A stretch of 33,388 bases of DNA from Bacteroidota bacterium (GTDB lineage: Bacteria > Bacteroidota > Bacteroidia > Chitinophagales > Chitinophagaceae), in NCBI GenBank assembly GCA_018267585.1, contig JAFDYE010000578.1, positions 1 to 33,388 of the forward strand. Direction: 5' to 3'. Below are positions 1-8,452 of this stretch, one piece after another. Under the pieces are notes generated by a model, which saw only the letters and a program-made list of their open reading frames with translations, searched no databases and had not been told where the DNA came from. The translations under genes and the position numbers were made by a program. How positions within the stretch are numbered: position 1 is the stretch's first letter; each line of letters begins with the position of its first letter.

Positions 1-514
1 CATTACTGTCGGCGATAAAGCGCTCGTAGTAGCCTGAGGGACGGAGATGCCTGTCCACCAGGGCGTCGAAGGGGGCTCTGTTGTTGCGGTACAGTGTCTG
101 CAGCGCAGTAGCTATTTGGAGGGAGTCCTCCGGGGTATAGCGAAAATCCGAGACAAGCGATGAGGCCCACGTGCAGGAGTCGGAAACGTGGCATTTGAGG
201 GTGGCCAGCCGGCGGTCATGAATGGCCTTGAGGCGTTGGTCTGCAACGAGAAGGCTCAGTACGGCGGGAGTCTGGTCGATGACGGTCAGCCAATAGAAGT
301 TCTTATCGGAGACGAGGTTGCCCGAATGGACGAACTGGTAGTCCCTTCGGTAGCCATTGCCGGGGCCGCCGGGGATCTTAGCCGCGGTTGAGCGCCCTGC
401 CTTTAGCGAGGGTCCTCCGGGATAGTCCAGCATTCCTGGCTGGGCAAGGATTGCTGTTGAAAGGGTGGAAAGCAGGGCCAGGCAGAGCGCGATCTTCCTA
501 TATGGACTGGTCAT
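1..514 (-). CDS. Secreted protein, N-terminal part; possibly YdcF/DUF218 family (partial)
   Basis: An open frame of 171 codons runs without a stop from an ATG at 514-512 to the left edge, so the C-terminus is missing. The first 25 or so residues form a clear Sec signal peptide: positively charged start, leucine/alanine-rich core, and an AILAQP-like cleavage region. The mature part has a Pro/Gly-rich linker, then the segment SDKNFYWLTVIDQTPAVLSL and a helical region ending in HLRPSGYYERF. From memory, this layout resembles the N-terminal region of Bacteroidetes secreted YdcF-like (DUF218) proteins, but the diagnostic DUF218 core lies outside the window, so the family is a guess. The gene diverges from the one at 664, leaving a 149-base shared upstream region. 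That the frame codes for a secreted protein is well supported. Confidence 0.6.
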   Translation of the reverse strand, partial: MTSPYRKIALCLALLSTLSTAILAQPGMLDYPGGPSLKAGRSTAAKIPGGPGNGYRRDYQFVHSGNLVSDKNFYWLTVIDQTPAVLSLLVADQRLKAIHDRRLATLKCHVSDSCTWASSLVSDFRYTPEDSLQIATALQTLYRNNRAPFDALVDRHLRPSGYYERFIADSN

Positions 515-663
515 TTCTTCGGGAATTTTTTTAGTAGTCTTCAAATTAGGCAAAAGAACTACCCGAAGGTCGGGAATTAATAAAAATTTCAACATTCAGT
601 AATCGAATCATAATATATCAAAGGGGATGCTGCGCCGGAAAACGTGTTAATCTTGCATAACTT

Positions 664-1545
664 ATGCGACCACTACTTCTGCTTTTTCTGGTTGGGCTTA
701 GTGCGGCACCCGTCACCTTCTTTCAAGGAAAGCCCGATATGTCGTTATCCAGAAGTGTCACGGTTGATTCCCTGGGCGCGTGCCAGGGTATTTCCTGGCT
801 GAATGGCAAGGCCTATCTGTACGGCGACCGGGAAGTGGGGATGATACGCGAGTTTGAGTGGAAAGGCGACTCCCTGTCCTATACGGGGCACGAATACAAA
901 CTTACCATGCATGATACCGACGTGATCAACCACCCAACGGGGCTGGCTGTGCATGGGCATATGCCCGTCTTCATGGGCAACAGCGTCATACTGAATAAGG
1001 CCACCAATCAGTGGAAGGCCATTATATATTGTATTGACTGGGATGGTCTGCGGCGGACGGGGACGCTCGATGGGGGCAATCTGAAGAATGTCATAGAGGA
1101 CGATGCGTGTATCCAGGGCACCCGACCCGAGTACGTGGAATACGATCATAAATGGTATGTGGCTACTGCAGACTATGGGAACAGGGCGAATGAAGTCCGG
1201 CTCTATGATCCAAAAGTGCTGGAACACGCTTCAAAAACCAGCGACAAGGGCGTTGTATACAAGAAATTCACTTGCGGCCCCTGGGTCCAGAACATGCAGT
1301 GGATCCCGGAAAAGAACCTGCTTGTGCTGATCCAGAACCAGATAGAGGGGAGGAAATGGCAGTTTACTTATGTGGACCTGAGAAGATCCCTGGCATCCGG
1401 CAAAGCGGAGGTCGTGAAAGTGGCGGACGGGTTCGACAGGGGGGATGAGCTGGAAGGCTTCTCTTTTTTGTCTTCCCTTTCAAAAGGAGTAGCAGTGACA
1501 TCGTCCCGCAGGGGGAATGTCAATTTTATAGATATAAACTGGTAA
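664..1545 (+). CDS. Secreted protein of unknown function, possibly a beta-propeller
   Basis: This 293-residue protein begins with a short hydrophobic signal sequence (residues 1-20). I do not recognise a named family. The mature part is rich in Trp, Tyr, Gly and Asp with repeated short beta-type stretches (for example AYLYGDREVGMI, HKWYVATADYGN and NLLVLIQNQ), suggesting a propeller-like fold of the kind seen in secreted lactonase or strictosidine-synthase-like proteins. No catalytic signature could be fixed. Its stop codon lies only 6 bases before the ATG of the ECF sigma factor gene, so the two are probably co-transcribed. A ligand-related role for the signalling locus is therefore possible but inferred from position only. 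Confidence 0.6.
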   Translation: MRPLLLLFLVGLSAAPVTFFQGKPDMSLSRSVTVDSLGACQGISWLNGKAYLYGDREVGMIREFEWKGDSLSYTGHEYKLTMHDTDVINHPTGLAVHGHMPVFMGNSVILNKATNQWKAIIYCIDWDGLRRTGTLDGGNLKNVIEDDACIQGTRPEYVEYDHKWYVATADYGNRANEVRLYDPKVLEHASKTSDKGVVYKKFTCGPWVQNMQWIPEKNLLVLIQNQIEGRKWQFTYVDLRRSLASGKAEVVKVADGFDRGDELEGFSFLSSLSKGVAVTSSRRGNVNFIDINW

Positions 1546-1551
1546 GGCGAC

Positions 1552-2124
1552 ATGCAATCGGATAGGCGTAGCGATAAAGAGCTCTGGCGGCTGATCTCCC
1601 ACGAGGGCGACAGAGCTGCATTCGAGCAGCTATACAGGCGTACTCTGCATGCATTGATGGGAGCGATCTACAAATGGTCGGACGATGCGACGGAGGCAGA
1701 GGATATACTCCAGGAGGTCTTTCTTGACCTGTGGGAAAAGCGAGGAAAGATAAAGATACAAAACGAAGTTTTCCCTTATTTATACAGCATGGCCCGGTAC
1801 AAGATCTTTGACCGGCTGCGTGCGAAGCAGCTCTCCGAAAAACAGATACAGACCTGGATAATGGTCATGCAGGAGGAGGCGGTCCTCACGGCGGCCTTCC
1901 GGGTAGAAGAGCTGGAAAGCAAGGAGGCGCTGGTGACCTCCGAGCTCGAGCAGCTGCCAGCCCAGATGAAGAGGGTCTATCTGCTTAGCGCCCGGGAAGG
2001 AAAAAGCATCCGGGAAATATCGGAAGAGCTATTAGTCTCACCATATACCGTCAAGAATCATCTACAGAAGATCCGCAGGCGTTTGCGTACCGCGGCATTG
2101 CGGCTCTCGTCGCTATTGCTGTAG
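1552..2124 (+). CDS. ECF RNA polymerase sigma factor, FecI-like
   Basis: The 190-residue product is the usual size for an extracytoplasmic-function sigma-70 factor. Region 2 occupies about residues 22-90, with the core-binding and -10 recognition segment around EAEDILQEVFLDLW and a following DRLRAK. Region 4 lies at about 130-180 and holds a helix-turn-helix (SIREISEELLVSPYTVKNHL). Directly downstream come a FecR-type anti-sigma and a SusC receptor carrying an STN signalling domain, the classic three-part surface-signalling set of Bacteroidota. By family knowledge it directs RNA polymerase to the promoter of its own SusCD genes once FecR releases or activates it. It follows the upstream gene by 6 bases. 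Confidence 0.93.
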   Translation: MQSDRRSDKELWRLISHEGDRAAFEQLYRRTLHALMGAIYKWSDDATEAEDILQEVFLDLWEKRGKIKIQNEVFPYLYSMARYKIFDRLRAKQLSEKQIQTWIMVMQEEAVLTAAFRVEELESKEALVTSELEQLPAQMKRVYLLSAREGKSIREISEELLVSPYTVKNHLQKIRRRLRTAALRLSSLLL

Positions 2125-2210
2125 AAAGCAGCCGTTCCCCCAATGTTACGCCAATATTAATTCAGGTTTTTTACTGGTCTTTTATGTGATCTTTGCCGAC
2201 TATTCTTTGT

Positions 2211-3176
2211 ATGTATCAAAAACCGGAAGGACAAATCAGGGATCTATTAGCCCGCTATATCAAAGGAGAGTGTACCGAAGAGGAGGTCGTTTTGCTGGAG
2301 AAATGGTACGATCGTATCTCCGGCGACAAGGAGAGCGTGCGGATGCTTAGTGCCGATGACGAAGAGCGGCTTGTGGCGAACCTGTGGAAAATGGCTGGTC
2401 GGGAGAGGTACCAGCGTCGCCGCCGGCTGATGCGTTATGCTGCTGTTTGGGCGGGGGTGATCGTCGTATCGGGTGGCATCTGGCTGGCGTGGAGCAAGCG
2501 TCAGAAGAGCGCTCTGGCCAGGACGGATGAGTCGACGGTCGTCAATACAGGATACCAGCAGGTGCGAAAGGTCCTGCTACCCGACAGTTCTATCGTCTGG
2601 CTTAATTCGGCGACTCATCTTTCCTATCACAGTGACTTTGTAAATAACCGGGAGATATTGCTCAGCGGAGAAGCGTTCTTTCAGGTGCGGCCGGACGTGC
2701 AGCATCCGTTCGTGGTAAAGGCCGGGGGCGTCTCTACGCGCGTGTATGGGACCACGTTCAACGTTATGGCCTATGCGGAGGCGCGGCAGCTGCGCGTGTC
2801 GCTGCAGAGCGGTAAAGTGGAAGTGGAGTTCGATGAGGGGAAGGGCAGGGCGAGCAAGCTATTGACGGCCGGCCAGCTATTGATCTATGATAAAGAGCCA
2901 GGGGCCGGGAGGGTCATGCGTCAGGCCCCCGGTGAAATGGACGAATGGACGGCAGGGCGGCTGCTGTTCTTCGAGACCCCTCTGAAAGAGGCCCTGGCGC
3001 AGGTGGAAGCGCGGTATGGTATACATATCGTCTATGACCAGCCTTTGAAAGATCAGACGATAACTGCAAGATTTGAGAATACCGCACTGGAGAAGGTGCT
3101 CGAACATCTCTCTTTTGGATGGGACCTGCATTTTGTCCGGAAAGGAGATAGTTTGCATGTAAGCCAGGGAAAATAA
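2211..3176 (+). CDS. FecR-type anti-sigma factor (inner membrane)
   Basis: The 321-residue protein has three parts: a cytoplasmic N-terminal helical region of about 74 residues that should bind the sigma factor, one membrane helix at about residues 75-94 (preceded by an Arg-rich stretch), and a periplasmic part with the FecR domain (about 115-220, including LLPDSSIVWLNS and GEAFFQV) and a C-terminal DUF4974 domain (about 250-319) that resembles STN. I chose the ATG at 2211; a TTG at 2193 would add six residues but is less likely. The gap from the sigma gene is 86 bases and to SusC 18 bases. It relays the signal from the periplasmic STN domain of the receptor to the sigma factor. Confidence 0.92.
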   Translation: MYQKPEGQIRDLLARYIKGECTEEEVVLLEKWYDRISGDKESVRMLSADDEERLVANLWKMAGRERYQRRRRLMRYAAVWAGVIVVSGGIWLAWSKRQKSALARTDESTVVNTGYQQVRKVLLPDSSIVWLNSATHLSYHSDFVNNREILLSGEAFFQVRPDVQHPFVVKAGGVSTRVYGTTFNVMAYAEARQLRVSLQSGKVEVEFDEGKGRASKLLTAGQLLIYDKEPGAGRVMRQAPGEMDEWTAGRLLFFETPLKEALAQVEARYGIHIVYDQPLKDQTITARFENTALEKVLEHLSFGWDLHFVRKGDSLHVSQGK

Positions 3177-3194
3177 TACAAACAATTCTTCCGT

Positions 3195-6100
3195 ATGACC
3201 AGAGAATTCCAACGAAGCTTTGCGGTCTTCGGGCTTTTCCTATTGCTGTTGGGCACGGGTCATCGGGTTATTGCCCAGGCCATCCGGCTCGATCTGCGGG
3301 CAACGGACCTTGCTCAGGTGGTAGTATCCCTGCAGCAGCAGGCACCCAATATCGATTTCTCTTTTAGCCAGGAGGCACTTGCAAAAGTGCATTTGGCGCG
3401 GGTCGAGCTGAAGGCGGGGCGTCTGCGGGATGCGCTGGAAATTTTGCAGCGGGTGTACGGATTGCATTATCTGATGGACGGACGCACGGTGACGTTCAAA
3501 TACGTTGCTCCGGCTCCGCCTGTCGCGGCGCCCGTAGTCGAAGGCCGAAAAGTGGAAGGGGTTATCGCAGATATGAAAGGGCAGCCGATACAAGGCGCGA
3601 CCGTTCACGTAAAGGGAACGGCCCATTCGACGGCCTCCGATGATCAGGGTCATTATTCCATCGAAGTGCAGCCAGGCGCTCATCTGGAGATATCTTCCAT
3701 TGGATATAGCACCCAGGACGTTCTTTATAACGGCATTTCTCCTGTCGATATCCGCCTGCGAGAGGGCCGGAATGCGCTCAACGAGGTCGTCTTTATCGGG
3801 TATCAAAAAATGAGAAAGAGCGATTTTACCGGCGCCGTCGCCAGCGTCAAGGCGAGCGAGCTCAATATTTCTGCGCCCACGGCCGGTCAGGCGCTGGTTG
3901 GTAAAGTTGCAGGCGTCGTGATATCCCAGGTAGACGGGTCGCCCTATGCGAGCCCGAAGATCAGGGTGCGCGGTACGGGTTCGATCAATGCCAGCAGCGA
4001 TCCCCTGTATGTGATCGACGGCTATCCTGCGGGCAATGACTTTTTTATCAATCCCGACGACATCGAGTCCATCGATATCCTGAAAGACGCCGCGTCCGCG
4101 GCCATCTACGGATCGCGTGCTTCCGGCGGCGTGGTGCTGATCAGCACGAAGAGGGGCAAGCCGGGTAAAGCCAGGCTGGAATATGATTACATGTATGGCG
4201 TCGATCAGCTGGACCATAAGGTCAGGCTGTTGCACGCCGACCAGTTCGCCCGACTGGTGGTCGACGGTCGTAACGACAGCTATAAAGACCTGGTGCAGAA
4301 TACCGGCGGAACATGGAATGATGCGATGTATTCCGACAATAACACTGCGCGTATCGCGAGGGTGGGTAACGCGGCTTCCGTCAGCATTCCCACGGAGCTG
4401 TATGATTTCCCGTCTCAGACGATAATCAAACCCAAATATAACACCGACTGGCAGGACGAGCTCTATCGGAAAGCCGGCATGTTCCGCCATAATCTTTCTT
4501 TCTCCGGCGGCAGCGAGGCCGTACGTTATATGGTCAGCGGCTCCTATCAGAGTCAGGATGGGATCATGCTCAATACAGCGCAGCAGCGCCTTAACTTCAG
4601 GGTCAATGTCGACGGGGACGTTTCGGACAGGGTGAAGGTCGGGGCGAGTATTGCATATACAGGCAATACCAATAATGAAACACAGGAAGGCCGCTGGGAC
4701 CACAGCCCCTCTTTCGGTGCGTTGATCTATATGCCGGTTTTTCCCGCTTACAATCCGGACGGCAGCATCGCTACCTTCCTGGCTGCGTCTGAATCCAACG
4801 CTTACGGCTATCAATCGATCGAGAACCCTATTGCTACCGTCGAGCGTACACAGATCAAGCGTACGGGCGACCGCAGCACTTACAATGCCTTTGCGACCTA
4901 TGAGCCGATCCCTTATCTTACCTTCAAGGCCAATCTGGGACTGCAGACCTATAACGAGAAATACAATTATTATCTGCCGACCAATTTGAGTAATGGCACG
5001 AATCCTCCGGGCTCCGCGGCTTCCATACAGGCGGCCAATGCCCAGAGTATGTCTATCACTCAGAAAGATCAGCTGGGGGAGTTCACGCTGACCTATGATC
5101 GCCATATCGGGGAGCACGGCGTCAACGTACTGGCGGGGTATACTACGCAGCAGACGTCGAGCGACGAAGTTTTTATCAAGGCAACGGGTTTCAGCAACGA
5201 CCTGATCCCGCAGGTGACCGGTGGCTCCGTCGGGCAGCTCACGATACAAACCGGCACGGGAGCATATGTAAATACCTTGAATTCTTACCTCGGCAGGGTA
5301 CAATATAATTATGCAGAAAAATATTACCTGTCGGGGTCGCTGAGGTCCGACGGCTCCTCGCGATTTGGCTCTCAGAACAGGTGGGCGCTGTTCCCTTCTG
5401 TCAGCGGCGGGTGGAACGTCTCGAAGGAGTCCTTTTACAGCGGCTGGCTGGCTGACAATACGACCTTGCGTCTGCGCGCCAGTTGGGGTCTGAGCGGCAA
5501 TAACAATATCGGCAACTACAATAATGTTCAATATACCAGCAACGGGAACGTCGTATTTGGCAATAGCAATACTATCGCGCCTGCCTACTGGCCGGCGAAC
5601 GCAACAGACCCCAGATTGGGATGGGAGTCCACGTCCCAGTACAATATCGGCCTGGATCTGGGGCTATTTCATGACCGGGTGTCGCTGATCGCCAACTATT
5701 ACGACAGCCGGACCTATAATCTTTTAATTTATAACAATGTATCGGCAGTGTCCGGCAACACGCCGCCGCCGAACAGCATTGCGCCCGCTATTCTCATAAA
5801 TCTGCATAATTCGCGGATCCGTAACAAGGGCTTTGACTTCCAGGTGGATGGAAAATTAGTTCAGTCGAAAAGAGGCTTCAATTTCAGTGTCAGCGGCAAT
5901 ATTTCCATCAATCACAATAAGGTATTGAACTTAGGCGGCGCCAGCACCATCGTTACCCAGGGAGCTGAACGGCAGTATATCACGAATATCACTGAAACCG
6001 GTCAGCCCATCGGCATGTTCTATGGCTATAAAGTGGCGGGCATGGTGCGTCAAAAGGACATGGCCAATATCGCGATCGACGATGCCTACTACGATCCCAC

Positions 6101-6782
6101 CACTCAGTCCTTTGCCAAGGGTTATGTCCTGAAGGGGCCGCCCCGCAGCACTGCGCAGACCAATCCCCTGCGTCCCGGCGACCTTTATTTCCAGGATATC
6201 AATGGCGATGGCGTCGTCAACTCAAATGACCTGAGCATCATTGGTACTCCCTATGCAAAATTCACCTATGGCTTTTCGTTGTCTGCCAGCTACAGGTCTG
6301 TGGATATGATCGCTGCTTTCGCCGGTTCTTACGGCAACCAGATCGTAGATGGACAGGACTACTATCTATATAATATGGAAGGTTCGGGCAATCAGTACGC
6401 CGACGTTGCCGACCGGTATCGCAGCGAGTCCGAGCCCGGGAACGGCAAGGTCTATCGAGCTTCCCGCGCGGGCACACAAAGCAACAGCACCCGGCTTTCT
6501 ACCTTCTATATACAGGATGGCAGCTTTATCCGGTGCACCAATATAACGCTTGGATATAACGTGCCAACGATAACGGCGATGCACAAGGCCGGGATACAGG
6601 ATATCAGGGTATACGCCGGAGTCAACAATGCCTTTACGATCACCAGGTACAAGGGCTATAATCCTGAGGTCGACTATAACTACAGCGTTAATGGCAGCAT
6701 CGCTAACCTGGCGCCCGGGATTGACTATGGTCTGTATCCGCTGGTGAGGGCGTTTAATTTTGGCGTTCATGTAACATTTTGA
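3195..6782 (+). CDS. SusC/RagA-type TonB-linked outer-membrane receptor with STN signalling domain
   Basis: The 1195-residue protein has, in order, a signal peptide ending near AIAQA (about residue 28), an STN domain (about 29-103), a carboxypeptidase-regulatory-like domain (about 118-190, with GVIADMKGQPIQGATVHVKG), the SusC hallmark LNEVVFIGYQ followed by FTGAVASV, a TonB plug (to about residue 320, with YVIDGYPAG and AAIYGSRASGGVVLISTK), then a large barrel with the usual DINGDGVVNSNDL loop and an aromatic C-terminal end (FGVHVTF). The STN domain is present only in signalling receptors and fits the adjacent sigma/FecR pair. It imports a ligand across the outer membrane using TonB energy, together with the SusD lid encoded next. 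The ligand cannot be read from sequence. Confidence 0.97.
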   Translation: MTREFQRSFAVFGLFLLLLGTGHRVIAQAIRLDLRATDLAQVVVSLQQQAPNIDFSFSQEALAKVHLARVELKAGRLRDALEILQRVYGLHYLMDGRTVTFKYVAPAPPVAAPVVEGRKVEGVIADMKGQPIQGATVHVKGTAHSTASDDQGHYSIEVQPGAHLEISSIGYSTQDVLYNGISPVDIRLREGRNALNEVVFIGYQKMRKSDFTGAVASVKASELNISAPTAGQALVGKVAGVVISQVDGSPYASPKIRVRGTGSINASSDPLYVIDGYPAGNDFFINPDDIESIDILKDAASAAIYGSRASGGVVLISTKRGKPGKARLEYDYMYGVDQLDHKVRLLHADQFARLVVDGRNDSYKDLVQNTGGTWNDAMYSDNNTARIARVGNAASVSIPTELYDFPSQTIIKPKYNTDWQDELYRKAGMFRHNLSFSGGSEAVRYMVSGSYQSQDGIMLNTAQQRLNFRVNVDGDVSDRVKVGASIAYTGNTNNETQEGRWDHSPSFGALIYMPVFPAYNPDGSIATFLAASESNAYGYQSIENPIATVERTQIKRTGDRSTYNAFATYEPIPYLTFKANLGLQTYNEKYNYYLPTNLSNGTNPPGSAASIQAANAQSMSITQKDQLGEFTLTYDRHIGEHGVNVLAGYTTQQTSSDEVFIKATGFSNDLIPQVTGGSVGQLTIQTGTGAYVNTLNSYLGRVQYNYAEKYYLSGSLRSDGSSRFGSQNRWALFPSVSGGWNVSKESFYSGWLADNTTLRLRASWGLSGNNNIGNYNNVQYTSNGNVVFGNSNTIAPAYWPANATDPRLGWESTSQYNIGLDLGLFHDRVSLIANYYDSRTYNLLIYNNVSAVSGNTPPPNSIAPAILINLHNSRIRNKGFDFQVDGKLVQSKRGFNFSVSGNISINHNKVLNLGGASTIVTQGAERQYITNITETGQPIGMFYGYKVAGMVRQKDMANIAIDDAYYDPTTQSFAKGYVLKGPPRSTAQTNPLRPGDLYFQDINGDGVVNSNDLSIIGTPYAKFTYGFSLSASYRSVDMIAAFAGSYGNQIVDGQDYYLYNMEGSGNQYADVADRYRSESEPGNGKVYRASRAGTQSNSTRLSTFYIQDGSFIRCTNITLGYNVPTITAMHKAGIQDIRVYAGVNNAFTITRYKGYNPEVDYNYSVNGSIANLAPGIDYGLYPLVRAFNFGVHVTF

Positions 6783-6784
6783 TC

Positions 6785-8332
6785 ATGAGAAACAAATTTC
6801 TACAGGCGGCCGGCGTGTCGGTTCTCCTGCTATGTTCCTGTAAAAAATCATTCCTGGATCAAACCGATCCCTTCTCTGTAACGAGCATCCAGTTCTTTAC
6901 GACCGAGTCTGATATCCTGCTGGCGCTAAATGGATGTTACCAGGCTGTCAGAAGCAATAGCGCCCTGGGCGAGACCAGCGATCTATATACAGACCAGCGT
7001 TCGGACGACACCGGTACCAATGACAATCAGTCCAATGGCGGCGAGCCTTTTCAGTTCGGCAACTATTCGATACTGCCGACGAACTCATATCTGGAGAAGC
7101 ACTGGGTGGCGATGTACCAGATACAGGCCCGCTGTAACGCGCTGTTGTCCAATATCGACAAGGTAGCTTTTAGCGACAGTCTAAAGCCCGTTGTTACTGC
7201 CGAAGCCAGGTTTCTGCGGGCGCTTACCTATTTCCATCTGGTGCGGAAATGGGGGGATGTTCCGATGTCCACCGTGGCGTTGACAACCCCGTCCGAAATA
7301 AGCGCGGCAACGTATCGTGTAAAGGCGCGGGCAGTCTATGGTCAGATCATTTCCGATCTGACAGATGCTTACAGGGCCGGTCTCCCCGCTCGCCAGCCTG
7401 ATGCCAACCGGGGCCGCGCGTCGCAGCAGGCCGTCACGTATCTGCTGGGGCAGGTATATCTGACGCGTTATGCGACGCTCGATGGAGGCAACGCGGGCAC
7501 GGCGACCAGCGTGACCGACCTGGACAGCGCCGGGTTTTACCTGACGGCCTGTTATAATCTGAAGACTTTTGGGAGTCTGTCTGCTATTCCTTATACGGAC
7601 GTATTCGACGTCAACAAGAAGGCCACCTGTCCTGAACTCATATGGCAGATCGTATATGTACAGGGAGATCCCAATTCCAATCACTCCAACATCGCGGCCA
7701 GCGCCCAGGCAGCAGGTGAGTTCATCAATACCAGGAAAAAGATCACTTCGGGTGTCGGGTATAATGTTACGCATGACCTCGTGAATGAATACGAGCCGGG
7801 TGATCTCCGTGGTTCGTTCTCTATCCGGTATGACAATGAGGCTACTGTCAGGGACTGGTATATCACGAAGTACCGGGATACGAGCAGCGCCGCCGGCCCG
7901 AACGGGTACGGGGGCAATGACTGGCCGATCATGCGTTATGCCGACGTCATCCTGATGCTGGCTGAGGTGAATATGTACAAGGGTGATGGGGCCGCTGCTA
8001 TCAACTATCTGAATATGGTCAGGGCCCGGGCGGGGATGCCGGACTACGCCACGTCGATGAATAATGCGGCCTATGCGGCCATCTGTCCGACCCTGAAGCT
8101 GGCGATCCTGCATGAGCGCCGGGTAGAACTGGCATTTGAGCATCACCGCTGGTTCGACCTGTTGCGGTTTTTCAGCATCAATGACCTGGTGGCTTATATG
8201 CGTGCAAAGCCAAGGGCGAATTTCAACCTGGAGAATATTGCCAATTTCAGCACCAAAGACGAATATTTTCCAATACCATATAATGAGACGATCCTCGATC
8301 CGGTGAAGATGTATCAGAATAGTGGATACTGA
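6785..8332 (+). CDS. SusD/RagB-type nutrient-binding outer-membrane lipoprotein
   Basis: The 515-residue product starts with a lipoprotein signal peptide whose lipobox ends at Cys19 (LLCSCKKSFLD), followed by the FLDQTDP segment common in SusD proteins. The remaining sequence is helix-rich with the family marks EARFLRALTYFHLVRKWGDVP, split across the TPR-like region, and, near the C-terminus, ILHERRVELAFEHHRWFDLLRF and YFPIPYNE. The stop of susC lies two bases before the ATG chosen here; a TTG at 6779 overlapping that stop is a weaker alternative. SusD forms the lid of the SusC channel and captures substrate at the cell surface. The pair is typically specific for a glycan but in many Bacteroidota also handles peptides or other solutes. 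Confidence 0.96.
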   Translation: MRNKFLQAAGVSVLLLCSCKKSFLDQTDPFSVTSIQFFTTESDILLALNGCYQAVRSNSALGETSDLYTDQRSDDTGTNDNQSNGGEPFQFGNYSILPTNSYLEKHWVAMYQIQARCNALLSNIDKVAFSDSLKPVVTAEARFLRALTYFHLVRKWGDVPMSTVALTTPSEISAATYRVKARAVYGQIISDLTDAYRAGLPARQPDANRGRASQQAVTYLLGQVYLTRYATLDGGNAGTATSVTDLDSAGFYLTACYNLKTFGSLSAIPYTDVFDVNKKATCPELIWQIVYVQGDPNSNHSNIAASAQAAGEFINTRKKITSGVGYNVTHDLVNEYEPGDLRGSFSIRYDNEATVRDWYITKYRDTSSAAGPNGYGGNDWPIMRYADVILMLAEVNMYKGDGAAAINYLNMVRARAGMPDYATSMNNAAYAAICPTLKLAILHERRVELAFEHHRWFDLLRFFSINDLVAYMRAKPRANFNLENIANFSTKDEYFPIPYNETILDPVKMYQNSGY

Positions 8333-8452
8333 GTTGACTCTCTTCTTCCGGGTTATACGGACACCGGTCAAAGGAAGATGTGGATATATTTAAATTTAAT
8401 ATTTATTTTTAAGGGAGTATTTTTTAGAAGACCAAAACATATTATTTTTTAA

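Noticed and set aside
188-391. 67-codon plus-strand frame at the left end
   Set aside because: It overlaps the minus-strand secreted-protein frame, which has a clean signal peptide and stays open to the window edge.
3240-5531. 763-codon open frame antisense to the SusC gene
   Set aside because: It lies wholly opposite a strong SusC coding region, has no family-like motifs and is a product of GC-biased codon use in the sense gene.
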